Source: Burkholderia sp. TSV86
GTDB taxonomy: Bacteria > Pseudomonadota > Gammaproteobacteria > Burkholderiales > Burkholderiaceae
Reading direction: 5' to 3'
DNA: 64,000 nucleotides
Assembly: GCF_001522865.1 (NCBI RefSeq)
Contig: NZ_LOWB01000072.1
Span: forward strand, 62,001-126,000
Each line of letters starts with the position of its first letter. Position 1 is the stretch's first letter. A program made the position numbers and the translations under genes. The notes beneath the pieces are model-generated. The model ran no database searches. It was not told the origin of the DNA and saw only the letters and a program-made list of their open reading frames with translations. Below are positions 1-10,389 of the stretch, piece by piece.

Positions 1-1164
1 TTTACGCAGGAACTCGAATACGCGGCGCAGGCGCGCTGGCATGGTTTCGAGTTTCATCAAGGGGAATTGACCGCGCTCGATCGCGCGGCGCGGCGTATCA
101 CGCTCGCGCCAGTGGCGGATACGGACGGCGCCGAGCTATTGCCTCAGCGCGAGCTGGAATACGACACGCTGATCGTCGCGATCGGCAGCACCACGCACTA
201 TTTCGGCGTGCAAGGCGCGCAAGAGCATTCGATCGCGCTCGACACCGTCGCCGAGGCGGAGCGATTCCGCAAGCGCCTGATTGCGGCGTGCATACGCGCC
301 GAGCATCAGCAGCCCGACGCTGCCGGGCCGCGCGTCGATGCGTCGGGCCGTGCCGAGCCGCGCATCCAGGTTGCAATCGTCGGGGGCGGCGCGACAGGCG
401 TGGAGCTGTCCGCGGAACTGCGCAATACCGCGCAGGTATTGTCGGCATACGGGCTGCACAAGCTCGATCCGCGTCACGACGTCGGCATCGTGCTGATCGA
501 GTCCGGCCCGCGCATTCTGCCCGCGCTGCAAGAACGTGTGTCGACGGCCACCGCGGAGCTGCTCGACAAGCTCGGCGTGCGGCTGATGCTCGGCGAGCGT
601 GTGACTGAGGTGGCGCAGGGTGTCGTGCGCACGGCGAGCGGCAAGAGTGTGCGAGCGGATCTGACTGTCTGGGCGGCCGGCATCAAAGCGCCGGCCGTGC
701 TTGCCCAGCTCGACGGGCTCGAAGTGAACAAGCTGGGCCAACTGATCGTGCGTCCCACGCTGCAGACCGAAACCGATCCGAATATATTTGCGCTCGGCGA
801 TTGCGCAGGTTGCGCATGGACCGGCCATGACCGCAATGTGCCGCCGCGCGCGCAGGCCGCGCATCAGCAGGCGAGTTTTCTGTTGCGGGCGCTCGCGTGC
901 CGGCTCGAAGGGCGGCCGTTGCCGGCATTTTCCTATCGCGATTTCGGCTCGCTCGTGTCGCTCGGCCATTTCAGCGCGGTTGGCAATCTGATGGGCGGGC
1001 TGATTGGCGGCAACATGCTGATCGAAGGGCTCTTTGCGCGCTTCATGTATATGTCGCTGTACCGGCTGCATATCGCGGCGCTGCATGGCTATCCGCGGAT
1101 GGTGCTCGATACGGTCGCGCATTGGTTGCGGCGCTCGACGCTGCCGCGCGTGAAGCTGCACTGA
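1..1164 (+). CDS. ndh: Type II NADH dehydrogenase (NDH-2), 5' end outside window
   Basis: The reading frame is open from base 1, so the N-terminal FAD-binding fold lies upstream of the window. The TTG at 67 is an internal Leu codon rather than a start. The visible part has the second Rossmann fold (glycine-rich IVGGGATGVELSAEL) for NADH and the late FAD motif IFALGDCAG. The C-terminal tail is amphipathic and aromatic, as in NDH-2 enzymes that sit on the inner face of the membrane. Known family role: a single-subunit, non-proton-pumping NADH:quinone oxidoreductase. The stop at 1162-1164 is followed by about 190 bases without a gene. The family assignment is firm; the exact paralogue cannot be set without the N-terminus. 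Confidence 0.88.
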   Translation, partial: FTQELEYAAQARWHGFEFHQGELTALDRAARRITLAPVADTDGAELLPQRELEYDTLIVAIGSTTHYFGVQGAQEHSIALDTVAEAERFRKRLIAACIRAEHQQPDAAGPRVDASGRAEPRIQVAIVGGGATGVELSAELRNTAQVLSAYGLHKLDPRHDVGIVLIESGPRILPALQERVSTATAELLDKLGVRLMLGERVTEVAQGVVRTASGKSVRADLTVWAAGIKAPAVLAQLDGLEVNKLGQLIVRPTLQTETDPNIFALGDCAGCAWTGHDRNVPPRAQAAHQQASFLLRALACRLEGRPLPAFSYRDFGSLVSLGHFSAVGNLMGGLIGGNMLIEGLFARFMYMSLYRLHIAALHGYPRMVLDTVAHWLRRSTLPRVKLH

Positions 1165-1353
1165 CGGCCGTTTTTTGCCGAACCAAAGGTTGACGCATCC
1201 CCGTGTTGTTCGGCATTGTGTGCGAGTCCCGCTTCTGCGGGGCGCAGCGCGATGCGTGCCGCGGTGATGCAGCGCATTGCGCTGCCCGGTTCGAATGCCT
1301 TCCCCGACGTCTGTGCGTCGCGGCGGCGGGAGGCAGACTAGAGGAGCGCATCG

Positions 1354-2229
1354 ATGTTGAAATCCGAAGTCGACAGCCTGGTTCCACACATTCCGTTCGA
1401 TCGCCGCAAGTTCGTCAAGACAGTGCTTGGCGGCACATTCGCGGCGGCGGTGCTGCCGGTGTCGGCGCAAACCATCATCACCGACAGCGCCGGCCTCGAT
1501 GCCGGCACCGTCGAAATCCGCTCGGGCGACGCAAGAATTCCTGCCTACCGCGCTCAGCCTGCTGGCAAGCGCAACCTGCCCGTGATCGTCGTGATTCATG
1601 AAATCTTCGGCGTGCACGCGCATATTGCCGACATTTGCAGACGTTTCGCGAAGCTCGGCTATCTGGCGATTGCGCCGAATCTGTATGCCCGGCAAGGGGA
1701 GCCGTCGAAGTATCCGTCGATTCAGGCGCTGGTGGACGAAGTGGTTCGTAAGGTGCCGGACCGTCAGGTCAGCGAGGACCTCGATGCGACTGTCGTGTGG
1801 GCGGGCAAGAGCGGCGGCGATCTCACACGGCTCGGTGTGACGGGCTTTTGCTGGGGCGGCCGGCAGGCGTGGCTGTTTGCCGAACATAACCCGCGCGTGC
1901 GTGCGGCGGTCGCGTGGTATGGCAAAGTGATCGGCGAGACGAACGAGATGACGCCATTCAATCCGGTCGATCGCGCGGCGCAGTTGAAGGCGCCGGTGCT
2001 AGGCCTCTACGGCGCGAACGACGACAGCATCGCGCAGAGTTCGCTTGCCGAGATGCGTGAGCGCCTGAAGGCGGCCGACACGAAGGCGGCGCGTGAATCA
2101 GAGATCGTCGTCTACCCGGATGCGGGGCACGCGTTCTTTGCCGACTATCGTCCGAGTTACGTGAAGGCGGATGCCGCCGACGGCTGGAAACGCGCGATCG
2201 CTTGGTTCAAGCGTTACGGTGTCATGTGA
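1354..2229 (+). CDS. Exported dienelactone hydrolase family protein
   Basis: A 291-residue alpha/beta hydrolase. The catalytic triad is visible: nucleophile Cys166 in GFCWGG, Asp223 or Asp224 in GANDD, and His259 in DAGHAFFADYRPSY; Glu83 in the HEIFG strand is the usual partner of the Cys. The N-terminus has a twin-arginine-like stretch (DRRKFVKT, residues 16-23), then a hydrophobic segment ending in VSAQ, so export is likely. The ATG at 1354 has a GAGG ribosome site about 9 bases upstream. Relatives open cyclic dienelactones in chloroaromatic breakdown, but many exported homologues have no known substrate. No aromatic-ring pathway genes surround it, so the substrate is open. It converges on the next gene, which is on the minus strand. 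Confidence 0.85.
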   Translation: MLKSEVDSLVPHIPFDRRKFVKTVLGGTFAAAVLPVSAQTIITDSAGLDAGTVEIRSGDARIPAYRAQPAGKRNLPVIVVIHEIFGVHAHIADICRRFAKLGYLAIAPNLYARQGEPSKYPSIQALVDEVVRKVPDRQVSEDLDATVVWAGKSGGDLTRLGVTGFCWGGRQAWLFAEHNPRVRAAVAWYGKVIGETNEMTPFNPVDRAAQLKAPVLGLYGANDDSIAQSSLAEMRERLKAADTKAARESEIVVYPDAGHAFFADYRPSYVKADAADGWKRAIAWFKRYGVM

Positions 2230-2418
2230 CGCAGCCGGTGCGGCGGCCGCTCGTGGCGCCGACGCAGGCGGTGTGATCGTTGCAATCGGCATCGTGTTGC
2301 CGGTGCGATTACGGTGTTGTGCGGCCCGGCTTGCGATCCGATTGCGGCGCGCCGCCGATGCCTGTTTGGATCGATCGGCGCGTGCCGTCCGCGCTCTTCG
2401 CTCTTTTCTGCGAACTGG

Positions 2419-3288
2419 TTACGGGTTGGGCCCGGTTGCGACCGGCCGCGATGGATCGGCGCTCCATTCGCTCCACGAACCCGCATAGAGCGCAGCGTCG
2501 TGCAGTCCGGCGATTTCCATTGCGAGCGCATTGTGGCAGGCGGTTACGCCGGAGCCGCATTGCAGGATTGCGCGGTTCGGCGGCGTCGCGCCGAGCAGAG
2601 CTTGAAACGCTTCGCGTAGTTCGTGACCGGACTTGAAGCGGCCGTCGGCCGTCAGGTTGTCCTTGAAGAAGCGATTGAGCGCGCCGGGGATGTGCCCGCC
2701 GAGCCGGTCCAGCGTTTCATTCTCGCCGCGATAGCGATCGGCGGCGCGCGCGTCGATCACGATCCTATCCTTGGTCGCCAGATTGGCGAGGACTGCTTGC
2801 GCGTCGACGACTGTCGCCAGTGGCGCGAGCGCGCGGAAGTCGCCCGCGCTGGCCTGCGGCTCATCTTGCGTCAGCGGCTGCCCCGCCGCTTGCCAAGCTT
2901 GCAGGCCGCCGTCGAGCACGGCGACCGAATCGTGGCCGAGCCAGCGCAGCAGCCACCATAGGCGTGCGGCGTACATGCCGCCTTGCGCGTCGTATGCAAC
3001 GGCCTGCTGATTCTGCGCGCGCCCGCGAGCCTTCAGCGTTTCGGCCAACGCGTCGCGCGCGGGCAGCGGATGGCGGCCGTTCGTGCCGGTTTTCGGGCCG
3101 GACAGATCGCGATCGAGATGCAGATAATGCGCGCCGGGGATATGGCCGGCCGCATATGCTTGCTCGCCCGCGCCGGGATCGGCAAGGTCGAACCGGCAAT
3201 CGAAAACGAGCACGCTGCCCGGTGCGGCTGCGAGCCGCTCGGCGAGATTGTCGGCGCTGATGAGTGTGGTGTAGTGAGTGTGTGGCAT
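2419..3288 (-). CDS. sseA: 3-mercaptopyruvate sulfurtransferase-type double rhodanese
   Basis: A 289-residue protein with two rhodanese domains. The C-terminal domain carries the active Cys244 in the loop CGSGVTA, the signature of mercaptopyruvate sulfurtransferases (thiosulfate enzymes have CRKGVTA). The N-terminal domain has Asp100 where the cysteine would be (YDAQGGMYAARLWW), the normal inactive partner. The start at 3288 (MPHTHYTT) is chosen because it has a G-rich ribosome site and begins where homologues begin; an ATG 15 codons upstream only adds an atypical extension. The expected role is transfer of sulfane sulfur from 3-mercaptopyruvate to thiols or cyanide in the cytoplasm. It stands alone between a convergent gene and a terminator. 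Confidence 0.88.
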   Translation of the reverse strand: MPHTHYTTLISADNLAERLAAAPGSVLVFDCRFDLADPGAGEQAYAAGHIPGAHYLHLDRDLSGPKTGTNGRHPLPARDALAETLKARGRAQNQQAVAYDAQGGMYAARLWWLLRWLGHDSVAVLDGGLQAWQAAGQPLTQDEPQASAGDFRALAPLATVVDAQAVLANLATKDRIVIDARAADRYRGENETLDRLGGHIPGALNRFFKDNLTADGRFKSGHELREAFQALLGATPPNRAILQCGSGVTACHNALAMEIAGLHDAALYAGSWSEWSADPSRPVATGPNP

Positions 3289-3331
3289 GACGCCCCCCAG
3301 GAGAAACGGGCCAGATGATCTAAGTCTAAAC

Positions 3332-3359
3332 AAAAAAAGACGGGCCGAAGCCCGTCTTT
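3332..3359 (-). terminator. Intrinsic terminator of the Rieske oxygenase gene
   Basis: A perfect 10-bp stem (3336-3345 with 3350-3359) with a CGAA tetraloop. Read on the minus strand it is followed by a run of seven T, so it should stop transcripts coming from the gene at 3412-4518. Confidence 0.85.
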
Positions 3360-3411
3360 CTTATCGATTTCGCCCGCCGGAACGAATCGGACCGGTATCG
3401 CGGCGCGCCGC

Positions 3412-4518
3412 TCAGATCGTGCCGAGTTCCCGGCGCAGGAACTCGTGAAAGTGCTGCATGCCATCTTCCATCGGGCTTTGATACGGCCCGGTTTGCGATT
3501 CGCCGCGCGCCATCAGCGCCCGGCGTCCGGCATCCATCCGCAGTGCGATCTCGTCGTCCTCGACAGCGGTTTCCATATAGGCGGCGCGTTCCGCTTCGAC
3601 GAACTCGCGCTCGAACAGCGCGATTTCCTCGGGGTAATAAAATTCGACGATGTTCGTCGTCTTCTGCGGGCCGCGCGGAATCAGCCACGACACCACGAGC
3701 ACGTGCGGATACCATTCGATCATCAAGCCCGGATAGTAGACCATCCAGATCGCGCCAAATTCCGGCGGCACGCCGTTGCGATAGCGCAGCACCTGGTCGT
3801 GCCACTTCTGATAGGTCGGGCTGCCCGGTTTCGCGAGCGCACTGTGCACGCCCACCGTCTGCACGCTGTACCAGTCGCCGAATTCCCATTTCAGATCGTC
3901 GCACGATACAAAGCTGCCAAGACCCGGATGAAACGGCACGACGTGGTAATCCTCGAGATAGACCTCGATGAAGGTTTTCCAGTTGTAGTCGCACTCGTGA
4001 ATCTCGACGTGATCGAACAAATACTCCGAAAAGTCGAAATGGTGCTTCGTGCCGAGCTTCGCGAGATCGTGCACGACATTGCGGCCTTGCGCCTCGAACA
4101 ACAAACCTTGCCAGTTTTGCAATGGCGTTGCGTTGAGATGCAGGCACGGCTTGTCGTCAAAGTGCGGCGCGCCGAGCAACTGGCCTTGCAGATCGTAGGT
4201 CCAGCGGTGCAGCGGGCAGACGATATTCTGCGTATGGCCGCGGCCGTTCAGCATGATCGCCTGGCGGTGACGGCACACGTTCGACAGCAGCTCGATCTGC
4301 GAAGCCTGGTTGCGCACGAGCACGCGGCCTTCGTTTTCGGCAGGCAGCGCAAAATAATCCCCCGCTTCGGGCACCATGAGTTCGTGCCCGACATAGCGAG
4401 GTCCATTCTTGAAAAGTGTTTCGATTTCGCGCGCAAGAAGCGTCTCATCGAAATAAGCGGTGACCGGAAGCTGGCTGTTGGCCGACTTCAACTGCAGAGC
4501 GTCGCTCAGATTGGACAT
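3412..4518 (-). CDS. Rieske-type aromatic ring-hydroxylating oxygenase alpha subunit
   Basis: A 368-residue protein. The Rieske [2Fe-2S] ligands are Cys82 and His84, then Cys101 and His104 (C-x-H...C-x2-H). The catalytic mononuclear iron site is visible as the LEDYHVVPFH stretch with His192 and His197; the third ligand is probably an Asp in the EDDEIALRMDAGRR region. The start at 4518 (MSNLSDAL) has a GGGAG site; an upstream ATG at 4563 would add 15 unlikely residues. Enzymes of this shape take electrons from a separate reductase and hydroxylate or demethylate a ring or amine. No reductase or ferredoxin gene is adjacent, so the substrate and partner are unknown. It is divergent from xseB. Confidence 0.85.
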   Translation of the reverse strand: MSNLSDALQLKSANSQLPVTAYFDETLLAREIETLFKNGPRYVGHELMVPEAGDYFALPAENEGRVLVRNQASQIELLSNVCRHRQAIMLNGRGHTQNIVCPLHRWTYDLQGQLLGAPHFDDKPCLHLNATPLQNWQGLLFEAQGRNVVHDLAKLGTKHHFDFSEYLFDHVEIHECDYNWKTFIEVYLEDYHVVPFHPGLGSFVSCDDLKWEFGDWYSVQTVGVHSALAKPGSPTYQKWHDQVLRYRNGVPPEFGAIWMVYYPGLMIEWYPHVLVVSWLIPRGPQKTTNIVEFYYPEEIALFEREFVEAERAAYMETAVEDDEIALRMDAGRRALMARGESQTGPYQSPMEDGMQHFHEFLRRELGTI

Positions 4519-4787
4519 TCCCACTCCCGATGAAAGCGTGAAAGCAGTGAACAACCCAACCATCGAAAATTCGATTTAGGGGAACCGGCGATTATACCCG
4601 GATCGGTATCCGTGGGGCGGGATAAGTGACTGATTTGTGTCAAAATTTTTGTGAGGGTGGCGTACCCGGCCAGCTTGCGGGGTGCGCGGCGCGGGGAGCG
4701 CAGGCTCTGGATGGCCAAGTCGTCAGGTCGAAAAATTCTCTTTTGCCGTAGAATGTCCGACTTGTTTTGAATTTTTACACCCCGTCC

Positions 4788-5081
4788 ATGGCGAAAACCG
4801 CATCTCCAGGCACGCCCGCGTCCGACCCTGGTTCCGAGCCGCTGCCGGAGAATTATGAGATGGCGCTCGCGGAGTTGGAGGCGCTTGTCGCACGTATGGA
4901 GAGTGGGGCGCTGAGCCTCGAGGATTCGCTCGCGGCGTATCGTCGCGGCGCAGCGCTTGTTGCGTTTTGCCAACAGCAATTGGAAAAGGCAGAGCAGCAG
5001 GTGCGTGTGCTCGACGGTGCCGCGCTCAAGCCGCTTGCCGCCGGAACGGCCGCCGTGGACGGCGGAGACGACGATCTATGA
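4788..5081 (+). CDS. xseB: Exodeoxyribonuclease VII small subunit
   Basis: A 97-residue protein with the conserved helical core MALAELEALVARMESGALSLE and AYRRGAALVAFCQQQLEKAE, diagnostic of XseB. It pairs with XseA (elsewhere in the genome) to degrade single-stranded DNA. The start is the ATG at 4788; the frame is open further upstream from a TTG but without a ribosome site. Its stop overlaps the ispA start as ATGA (5078-5081), so the two are translationally coupled, the usual proteobacterial arrangement xseB-ispA-dxs. The last residues (GGDDDL) are acidic and variable. Confidence 0.93.
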   Translation: MAKTASPGTPASDPGSEPLPENYEMALAELEALVARMESGALSLEDSLAAYRRGAALVAFCQQQLEKAEQQVRVLDGAALKPLAAGTAAVDGGDDDL

Positions 5082-5962
5082 CATTCGACCAATGGACGCG
5101 TTCGGTGCTCGAACGCGTCGAGACCGCCCTCGGCCATTATCTGCCGGCTGAAACGGTGGCGCCCGCGCAACTGCACGAGGCGATGCGCTATGCCGTGCTC
5201 GGCGGAGGCAAGCGGGTGCGTCCGCTGTTGTGCCATGCTGCCGGGGAGCTCACGGGCGCATCCGAAACCGCGCTGAACGCAGCGGCAGCGGCGCTCGAAA
5301 TGATTCACGTGTACTCGCTCGTGCATGACGATATGCCGTGCATGGACGATGATCCGCTGCGCCGAGGCAAGCCGACCGTCCACGTCAAGTACGACGAAGC
5401 AACGGCGCTCCTCGTCGGCGATGCGCTGCAATCGCAGGCTTTCATCGCGCTGACGGATGCCGCCGCGCTGCCGCTTGAGCGGCAGCCCGCGCTCGTGCGC
5501 GAGCTTGCGCTCGCGAGCGGCTCGATCGGCATGGCGGGCGGCCAGGCGATCGATCTTGCGAGCGTCGGCGTGGCGCTGACGCGTGAGGCGCTCGAAAAAA
5601 TGCATCGGATGAAGACGGGGGCGTTGCTGCGCGCGTCGGTGCGCATGGGAGCGCTTGCTGGCGAGACGCCATCGGCCGATGCGATGCATGCGCTGGATGC
5701 ATATTCGGCCGCGGTGGGGCTCGCGTTTCAGGTGGTCGACGACATTCTCGATGTCACCACCGATTCCGCGACGCTCGGCAAGACGGCTGGCAAGGACGCG
5801 GCAAATGACAAGCCGACCTACGTGTCGATCATTGGTCTCGACGCGTCGCGTGCGCTTGCCGAGCAACTGCGCGCCGATGCGCACGCCGCGCTCGAGCCGT
5901 TCGGCGCGCGGGCGCGCCGTCTGGCCGAACTGGCGGACCTGGTGGTCAACCGGGTGAGCTGA
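5078..5962 (+). CDS. ispA: Farnesyl diphosphate synthase (polyprenyl synthetase)
   Basis: A 294-residue protein. The first aspartate-rich motif is [10 protein letters not shown] (Asp84, Asp85, Asp90-92) and the second is VVDDILD (Asp221, Asp222); both bind the Mg-diphosphate of the substrates. The GGGKRVRP motif near residue 42 is the isopentenyl-diphosphate binding loop. The product is expected to be farnesyl diphosphate, feeding ubiquinone and undecaprenyl carriers. The start overlaps the xseB stop by 4 bases. The next gene, dxs, makes the precursor for the same pathway 86 bases downstream, so this is an isoprenoid operon. Confidence 0.95.
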   Translation: MTFDQWTRSVLERVETALGHYLPAETVAPAQLHEAMRYAVLGGGKRVRPLLCHAAGELTGASETALNAAAAALEMIHVYSLVHDDMPCMDDDPLRRGKPTVHVKYDEATALLVGDALQSQAFIALTDAAALPLERQPALVRELALASGSIGMAGGQAIDLASVGVALTREALEKMHRMKTGALLRASVRMGALAGETPSADAMHALDAYSAAVGLAFQVVDDILDVTTDSATLGKTAGKDAANDKPTYVSIIGLDASRALAEQLRADAHAALEPFGARARRLAELADLVVNRVS

Positions 5963-6048
5963 CGAAAGCCCGCCGCCGCGTTCGCGCGTCTTGGCGCAGC
6001 GTGCGCGAAAGAGTGCGGGCGCGGATGTTTTCCTACAATGGAACGACG

Positions 6049-7956
6049 ATGTACGACTTGCTGAAAACCATCGACGACCCGGCGGATCTGCGCCGTCTCG
6101 ATCGTCGCCAACTGCAGCCGCTCGCCGACGAGCTTCGCGCGTTCGTTCTCGACAGCGTATCGAAGACGGGCGGCCACTTGTCGTCCAATCTCGGCACGGT
6201 CGAGCTGACGATTGCGCTGCATTACGTGTTCGACACGCCGAGTGACCGGATCGTCTGGGACGTCGGCCACCAGACCTATCCGCACAAGATCCTGACCGGC
6301 CGCCGCGACGGCATGAAGACGCTGCGCCAGTTCGGTGGCATCTCCGGCTTTCCGCGCCGTTCGGAGTCCGAATACGATACGTTCGGCACCGCGCATTCGA
6401 GCACGTCGATCTCGGCCGCGCTCGGGATGGCGATCGGCAACAAGCTGAACGGCGAGCGCGACCGTTTCTCGATCGCGGTGATCGGCGATGGCGCGATGAC
6501 GGCCGGCATGGCGTTCGAGGCGATGAACAACGCCGGCGTGTCCGAGGACGCGAAGCTCCTCGTGATTCTGAACGACAACGACATGTCGATTTCGCCGCCC
6601 GTGGGCGCGTTGAACCGCCACCTCGCGCGGCTGATGTCGGGCCGCTTCTACGCGGCCGCGCGCGCGGGCGTCGAGCGGGTGCTGAGCGTCGCGCCGCCGG
6701 TGCTCGAGCTTGCGCGTAAGCTCGAGGAGCATGCGAAGGGCATGGTCGTGCCGGCGACGCTGTTCGAGGAGTTCGGCTTCAACTACATCGGCCCGATCGA
6801 CGGTCACGATCTCGATTCGCTGATCCCGACGCTGCAGAACATCAAGGAATTGCGCGGCCCGCAGTTCCTGCACGTCGTCACGAAGAAAGGGCAAGGCTAC
6901 AAACTCGCGGAAGCCGATCCGGTGCTTTACCACGGCCCCGGCAAGTTCAATCCGGCCGAAGGGATCAAGCCGTCGACGGCGCCTGCCAAGAAGACCTACA
7001 CGCAGGTGTTCGGCGAATGGCTGTGCGACGCGGCGCAGCTTGATGCACGCGTGGTCGGCATCACGCCGGCGATGCGCGAGGGCTCGGGGCTCGTCGAATT
7101 CGAGAAGCGCTTTCCGGATCGCTATTACGACGTCGGTATCGCCGAGCAGCACGCGGTGACGTTTGCGGCGGGTCTCGCGACCGAAGGGCTGAAGCCGGTC
7201 GTCGCGATCTATTCGACGTTTCTGCAGCGCGCCTATGATCAATTGATTCATGACGTCGCGCTGCAGAATCTGCCGGTCGTGTTCGCGATCGATCGCGCGG
7301 GCCTCGTCGGCGCGGATGGCGCAACGCACGCGGGCGCATACGATCTCGCGTTCATGCGCTGTATTCCGAACATGACGGTGATGGTCGCCTCGGATGAGAA
7401 CGAGTGCCGCCAGATGTTGCACACGGCGCTGCAGCAGCCGAACCCGACCGCCGTGCGCTACCCGCGCGGTGCGGGCACGGGCGTTGCCGCCGTCAAGGAA
7501 TTCACCGCGATTCCGATCGGCAAGGGCGAGGTGCGGCGCCGTACAGCGCAGCCGGAAGGCAAGCGCGTCGCGATTCTCGCGTTCGGCACGATGGTTGCGC
7601 CGGCGCTTGCGGCTGCCGACGCACTCGACGCGACCGTCGCGAACATGCGCTTCGTGAAGCCGATTGATGCCGAGCTTGTGCGCGAGCTGGCTGAAACGCA
7701 CGATTATCTCGTCACGGTCGAGGAAGGTTGCGTGATGGGCGGCGCGGGCTCTGCGTGCATCGAAGCGATGATGGAAAGCGGCGTGGTCCGTCCGGTGCTG
7801 CAACTTGGTTTGCCCGACCGTTTTATCGATCATGGTGATCCGGCGAAGCTGCTGTCGCAATGCGGCCTCGACGCCGACGGTATCGAGAAATCGGTGCGAG
7901 AGCGCTTTCCGGCACACGCGGCGAACGTCGCGAGCCAAGCGAAGCGCGTCGCGTAG
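6049..7956 (+). CDS. dxs: 1-deoxy-D-xylulose-5-phosphate synthase
   Basis: A 635-residue, full-length thiamine-diphosphate enzyme. Visible are the [15 protein letters not shown] stretch near the N-terminus, the TPP/Mg motif [16 protein letters not shown]...NDNDMSIS, and the transketolase C-terminal domain beginning with GIAEQHAV, with the [13 protein letters not shown] helix. It condenses pyruvate and glyceraldehyde-3-phosphate, the first step of the MEP pathway. The start at 6049 ([11 protein letters not shown]) matches the usual N-terminus; an in-frame GTG at 6001 would add 16 residues. It follows ispA in the same operon. A strong hairpin terminator lies 40 bases after the stop. Confidence 0.96.
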   Translation: MYDLLKTIDDPADLRRLDRRQLQPLADELRAFVLDSVSKTGGHLSSNLGTVELTIALHYVFDTPSDRIVWDVGHQTYPHKILTGRRDGMKTLRQFGGISGFPRRSESEYDTFGTAHSSTSISAALGMAIGNKLNGERDRFSIAVIGDGAMTAGMAFEAMNNAGVSEDAKLLVILNDNDMSISPPVGALNRHLARLMSGRFYAAARAGVERVLSVAPPVLELARKLEEHAKGMVVPATLFEEFGFNYIGPIDGHDLDSLIPTLQNIKELRGPQFLHVVTKKGQGYKLAEADPVLYHGPGKFNPAEGIKPSTAPAKKTYTQVFGEWLCDAAQLDARVVGITPAMREGSGLVEFEKRFPDRYYDVGIAEQHAVTFAAGLATEGLKPVVAIYSTFLQRAYDQLIHDVALQNLPVVFAIDRAGLVGADGATHAGAYDLAFMRCIPNMTVMVASDENECRQMLHTALQQPNPTAVRYPRGAGTGVAAVKEFTAIPIGKGEVRRRTAQPEGKRVAILAFGTMVAPALAAADALDATVANMRFVKPIDAELVRELAETHDYLVTVEEGCVMGGAGSACIEAMMESGVVRPVLQLGLPDRFIDHGDPAKLLSQCGLDADGIEKSVRERFPAHAANVASQAKRVA

Positions 7957-7995
7957 GTGCCGCGCGACGTTTTTTCCCGGAAGAATTCCGAATCC

Positions 7996-8025
7996 ACATG
8001 GGCCTGCGGGCCCATGTCGCATTTT
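7996..8025 (+). terminator. Intrinsic terminator after dxs
   Basis: A perfect 9-bp stem (7996-8004 with 8009-8017), loop TGCG, followed three bases later by a run of five T. It separates the isoprenoid operon from folE2. Confidence 0.8.
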
Positions 8026-8066
8026 TAGCGGTTGCGCTGCATGCGACCTCACGAGGATCAAATAAG

Positions 8067-8876
8067 ATGAACCAAATGAATCCCGAATTTGCGATGCCCG
8101 ACGTGCAAAGCACGGTCGATACCCGGCAGTTACCGATTCAGCGCGTTGGCGTGCGTGCCGTGCGCCATCCGCTGACGGTGCGCACCGCCACGGGCGATAC
8201 GCAGGCGAGCGTTGGCATGTGGAACCTCGACGTGCATCTGCCGGCCGATCAGAAGGGCACGCATATGTCGCGTTTCGTCGCGCTGCTCGAGGCGAACGAC
8301 GGGCCGCTGACGGCCGATTCGTTCCGCGCGATGCTCGCAACGATGTTGGAGAAGCTCGAGGCGCAGGCGGGGCGCATCGAGGTGTCGTTTCCATATTTCG
8401 TGAGCAAAACCGCGCCCGTGTCGAGCGTGCGCAGCCTGCTCGATTACGAAGTGACGCTGATCGGCGACGTGCGCGGCGGCGTGACGCGGCTGTTCGCGAA
8501 GGTGCTTGTGCCGGTGACGAGTCTATGCCCGTGCTCGAAGCAGATCTCGCAATACGGCGCGCACAATCAGCGCTCGCACGTGACGATCGACGCCGAACTC
8601 GCCGCCGACGTGCCCGTCGAGGATTTGATTCGGATTGCAGAGGAAGAGGCGTCGTGCGAGCTGTGGGGGCTGCTGAAGCGCCCGGACGAGAAATTCGTCA
8701 CCGAGCGGGCCTATGAAAATCCGAAGTTCGTCGAGGACTTGGTGCGAGACATCGCGAAGCGGCTCGATGCGGACGAGCGGATTGTCGCTTATGTGCTCGA
8801 GGCCGAGAATTTCGAGTCGATTCACAATCACAGCGCATACGCGTTGATCGAGCGCGACAAGCGTTTGCCGGCGTAA
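8067..8876 (+). CDS. folE2: GTP cyclohydrolase FolE2 (type IB)
   Basis: A 269-residue protein of the COG1469 family. Conserved segments are GTHMSRF (residues 64-70), [13 protein letters not shown], and the metal- and substrate-binding cysteine stretch [10 protein letters not shown] (Cys154, Cys156). It converts GTP to dihydroneopterin triphosphate for folate and does not depend on zinc as FolE does. The frame is open far upstream, but the ATG at 8067 has a GAGGA ribosome site and gives the family N-terminus. It sits between two hairpin terminators and is therefore probably monocistronic. Confidence 0.94.
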   Translation: MNQMNPEFAMPDVQSTVDTRQLPIQRVGVRAVRHPLTVRTATGDTQASVGMWNLDVHLPADQKGTHMSRFVALLEANDGPLTADSFRAMLATMLEKLEAQAGRIEVSFPYFVSKTAPVSSVRSLLDYEVTLIGDVRGGVTRLFAKVLVPVTSLCPCSKQISQYGAHNQRSHVTIDAELAADVPVEDLIRIAEEEASCELWGLLKRPDEKFVTERAYENPKFVEDLVRDIAKRLDADERIVAYVLEAENFESIHNHSAYALIERDKRLPA

Positions 8877-8911
8877 ATAATACGCGCCGCGCTGCGTTTT
8901 ATGCAGCACGA

Positions 8912-8940
8912 GAAGGGCCGTTCGCAACGAACGGCCCTTC
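8912..8940 (+). terminator. Hairpin terminator after folE2
   Basis: A perfect 13-bp stem (8912-8924 with 8928-8940) around a CAA loop, 36 bases after the folE2 stop. The T-run that follows is poor (GTATTTC), so read-through is possible. Confidence 0.7.
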
Positions 8941-9225
8941 GTATTTCGGGCGCGGCTTATCGATCGAGCGGCAGCGGGTGCGTGCGGTTGTCATTGCCGG
9001 ATGCCGCGCCGGCCGGCAGCCGGCGTGCGGCGCATGCGCGCTGGTCGGCAGCGTGGCCGTCGCGTCATACGTCGATACGCGGGCATGCCGGCAGCGTGTA
9101 TCCGTTGCTGTCATGTCGGCGCGGCGAACGACGAGTGCCGCCGCTGTTTCGGCCGCGCGGTTGCGAGGCGTCCGGCATAAAGGGAAAGGGCAGCCGGATT
9201 TCATCTACCGCAGCGGGCATCGCCC
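8941..9225. other. Gene-free stretch between folE2 and tsaD
   Basis: About 285 bases between two convergent genes. All reading frames here are arginine-rich and low in complexity, as expected of non-coding GC-rich DNA. I see no gene, tRNA or repeat. Confidence 0.6.
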
Positions 9226-10266
9226 TCAATGCGCAAGCGAAGCCAGGTCCCAGCGCGGTTTGACGGTGAATGCGTAATCACGGCTCGCCTGCGATGGCCA
9301 GCGCGCGAGCCGCAGCGCGCCCGCGAGCGCGATCATCGCGCCGTTGTCGGTGCAAAGCGCCAGGTCCGGGTAGTGAACGTCGAAGCCGCGCTTGGCCGCG
9401 GCCACCGACAACGCAGCGCGCAATTGCCGATTCGCGCCGACACCGCCCGCAACGACAAGCCGCTTGAGCCGCGTTTGCTTCAGCGCGGCGAGCGATTTCG
9501 CGACAAGCACGTCAACAGCCGCGTCGACGAAGCCACGCGCGAGATCGGCCTTCGCGCACTCGAGTGCCGCGCCGCTCGCATGCGCTGCTTCAAGCTTCTT
9601 CATTTGCGTGAGCACGGCGGTTTTCAGTCCGCTGAAGCTGAAGTCGAGATCGCCGGAATGCAGCATCGGCCGTGGCAGCACGACCGCGCCCGGCGTGCCG
9701 GCCTCGGCGAGCTTCGACACCTCCGGCCCGCCGGGATAGCCCAGGCCGATGAGTTTCGCGGTTTTGTCGAACGCTTCGCCGGCTGCGTCGTCGAGCGTTT
9801 CGCCGAGCGTCTCGTAGGCGCCCACGCCGGTAACGCGCATTAACTGCGTATGGCCACCCGATACGAGCAGCGCGACAAACGGAAACGGCGGCGGCTCGGC
9901 GACGAGGAGCGGCGACAGCAAATGGCCTTCGAGATGATGGATGCCGATCGTCGGCTTGTCCCACGCGAACGCCAACGCGTTCGCGATGCTCGCGCCCACC
10001 AGCAGCGCGCCTGCCAGGCCCGGGCCTTGAGTGAATGCGATCGCGTCGATATCTTCACGGCGTGCGCCGCTTGCGGCGAGCACGTTTTCGAGCAGCGGCA
10101 GCGCGCGGCGGATGTGGTCGCGCGATGCCAGTTCGGGGACGACGCCGCCGTATTCGCGATGCATCGCGATCTGCGAATGGAGTGCGTGTGCGAGCAAGCC
10201 GCGCTCGGAATCGTAGAGCGCAAGGCCGGTTTCGTCGCAGGAGCTTTCGATGCCGAGAACGAGCAT
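9226..10266 (-). CDS. tsaD: tRNA N6-threonylcarbamoyladenosine transferase TsaD
   Basis: A 346-residue ASKHA-fold protein. The N-terminus [14 protein letters not shown] is diagnostic. The metal ligands His111 and His115 lie in HHLEGH. The nucleotide-binding loops [21 protein letters not shown] and [13 protein letters not shown], and the C-terminal CTDNGAMIA, are all present. It transfers the threonylcarbamoyl group onto A37 of ANN-decoding tRNAs together with TsaB and TsaE. The start at 10266 is the family start; the open frame upstream is an extension without support. It diverges from the flavoprotein at 10390. Confidence 0.96.
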   Translation of the reverse strand: MLVLGIESSCDETGLALYDSERGLLAHALHSQIAMHREYGGVVPELASRDHIRRALPLLENVLAASGARREDIDAIAFTQGPGLAGALLVGASIANALAFAWDKPTIGIHHLEGHLLSPLLVAEPPPFPFVALLVSGGHTQLMRVTGVGAYETLGETLDDAAGEAFDKTAKLIGLGYPGGPEVSKLAEAGTPGAVVLPRPMLHSGDLDFSFSGLKTAVLTQMKKLEAAHASGAALECAKADLARGFVDAAVDVLVAKSLAALKQTRLKRLVVAGGVGANRQLRAALSVAAAKRGFDVHYPDLALCTDNGAMIALAGALRLARWPSQASRDYAFTVKPRWDLASLAH

Positions 10267-10389
10267 GGTGGTGTTCAAAGGCCGCGAGCCAGGCGCGGCC
10301 GGGAAATCGACGTAACAGAAAAGTATACCAGTGCACACGCGGCCTGCCCGTGCGCGGAGCGCAGGCGCGTCACGGGTACAATCCGCGCC

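Noticed and set aside
136..1887. 583-codon minus-strand open frame across ndh and the dienelactone hydrolase
   Set aside because: Spans two real genes on the other strand and has no motif.
5818..8394. Long minus-strand open frame opposite dxs and folE2
   Set aside because: Arg/His/Asp-rich mirror of the conserved plus-strand genes; typical antisense shadow in GC-rich DNA with no family motif.
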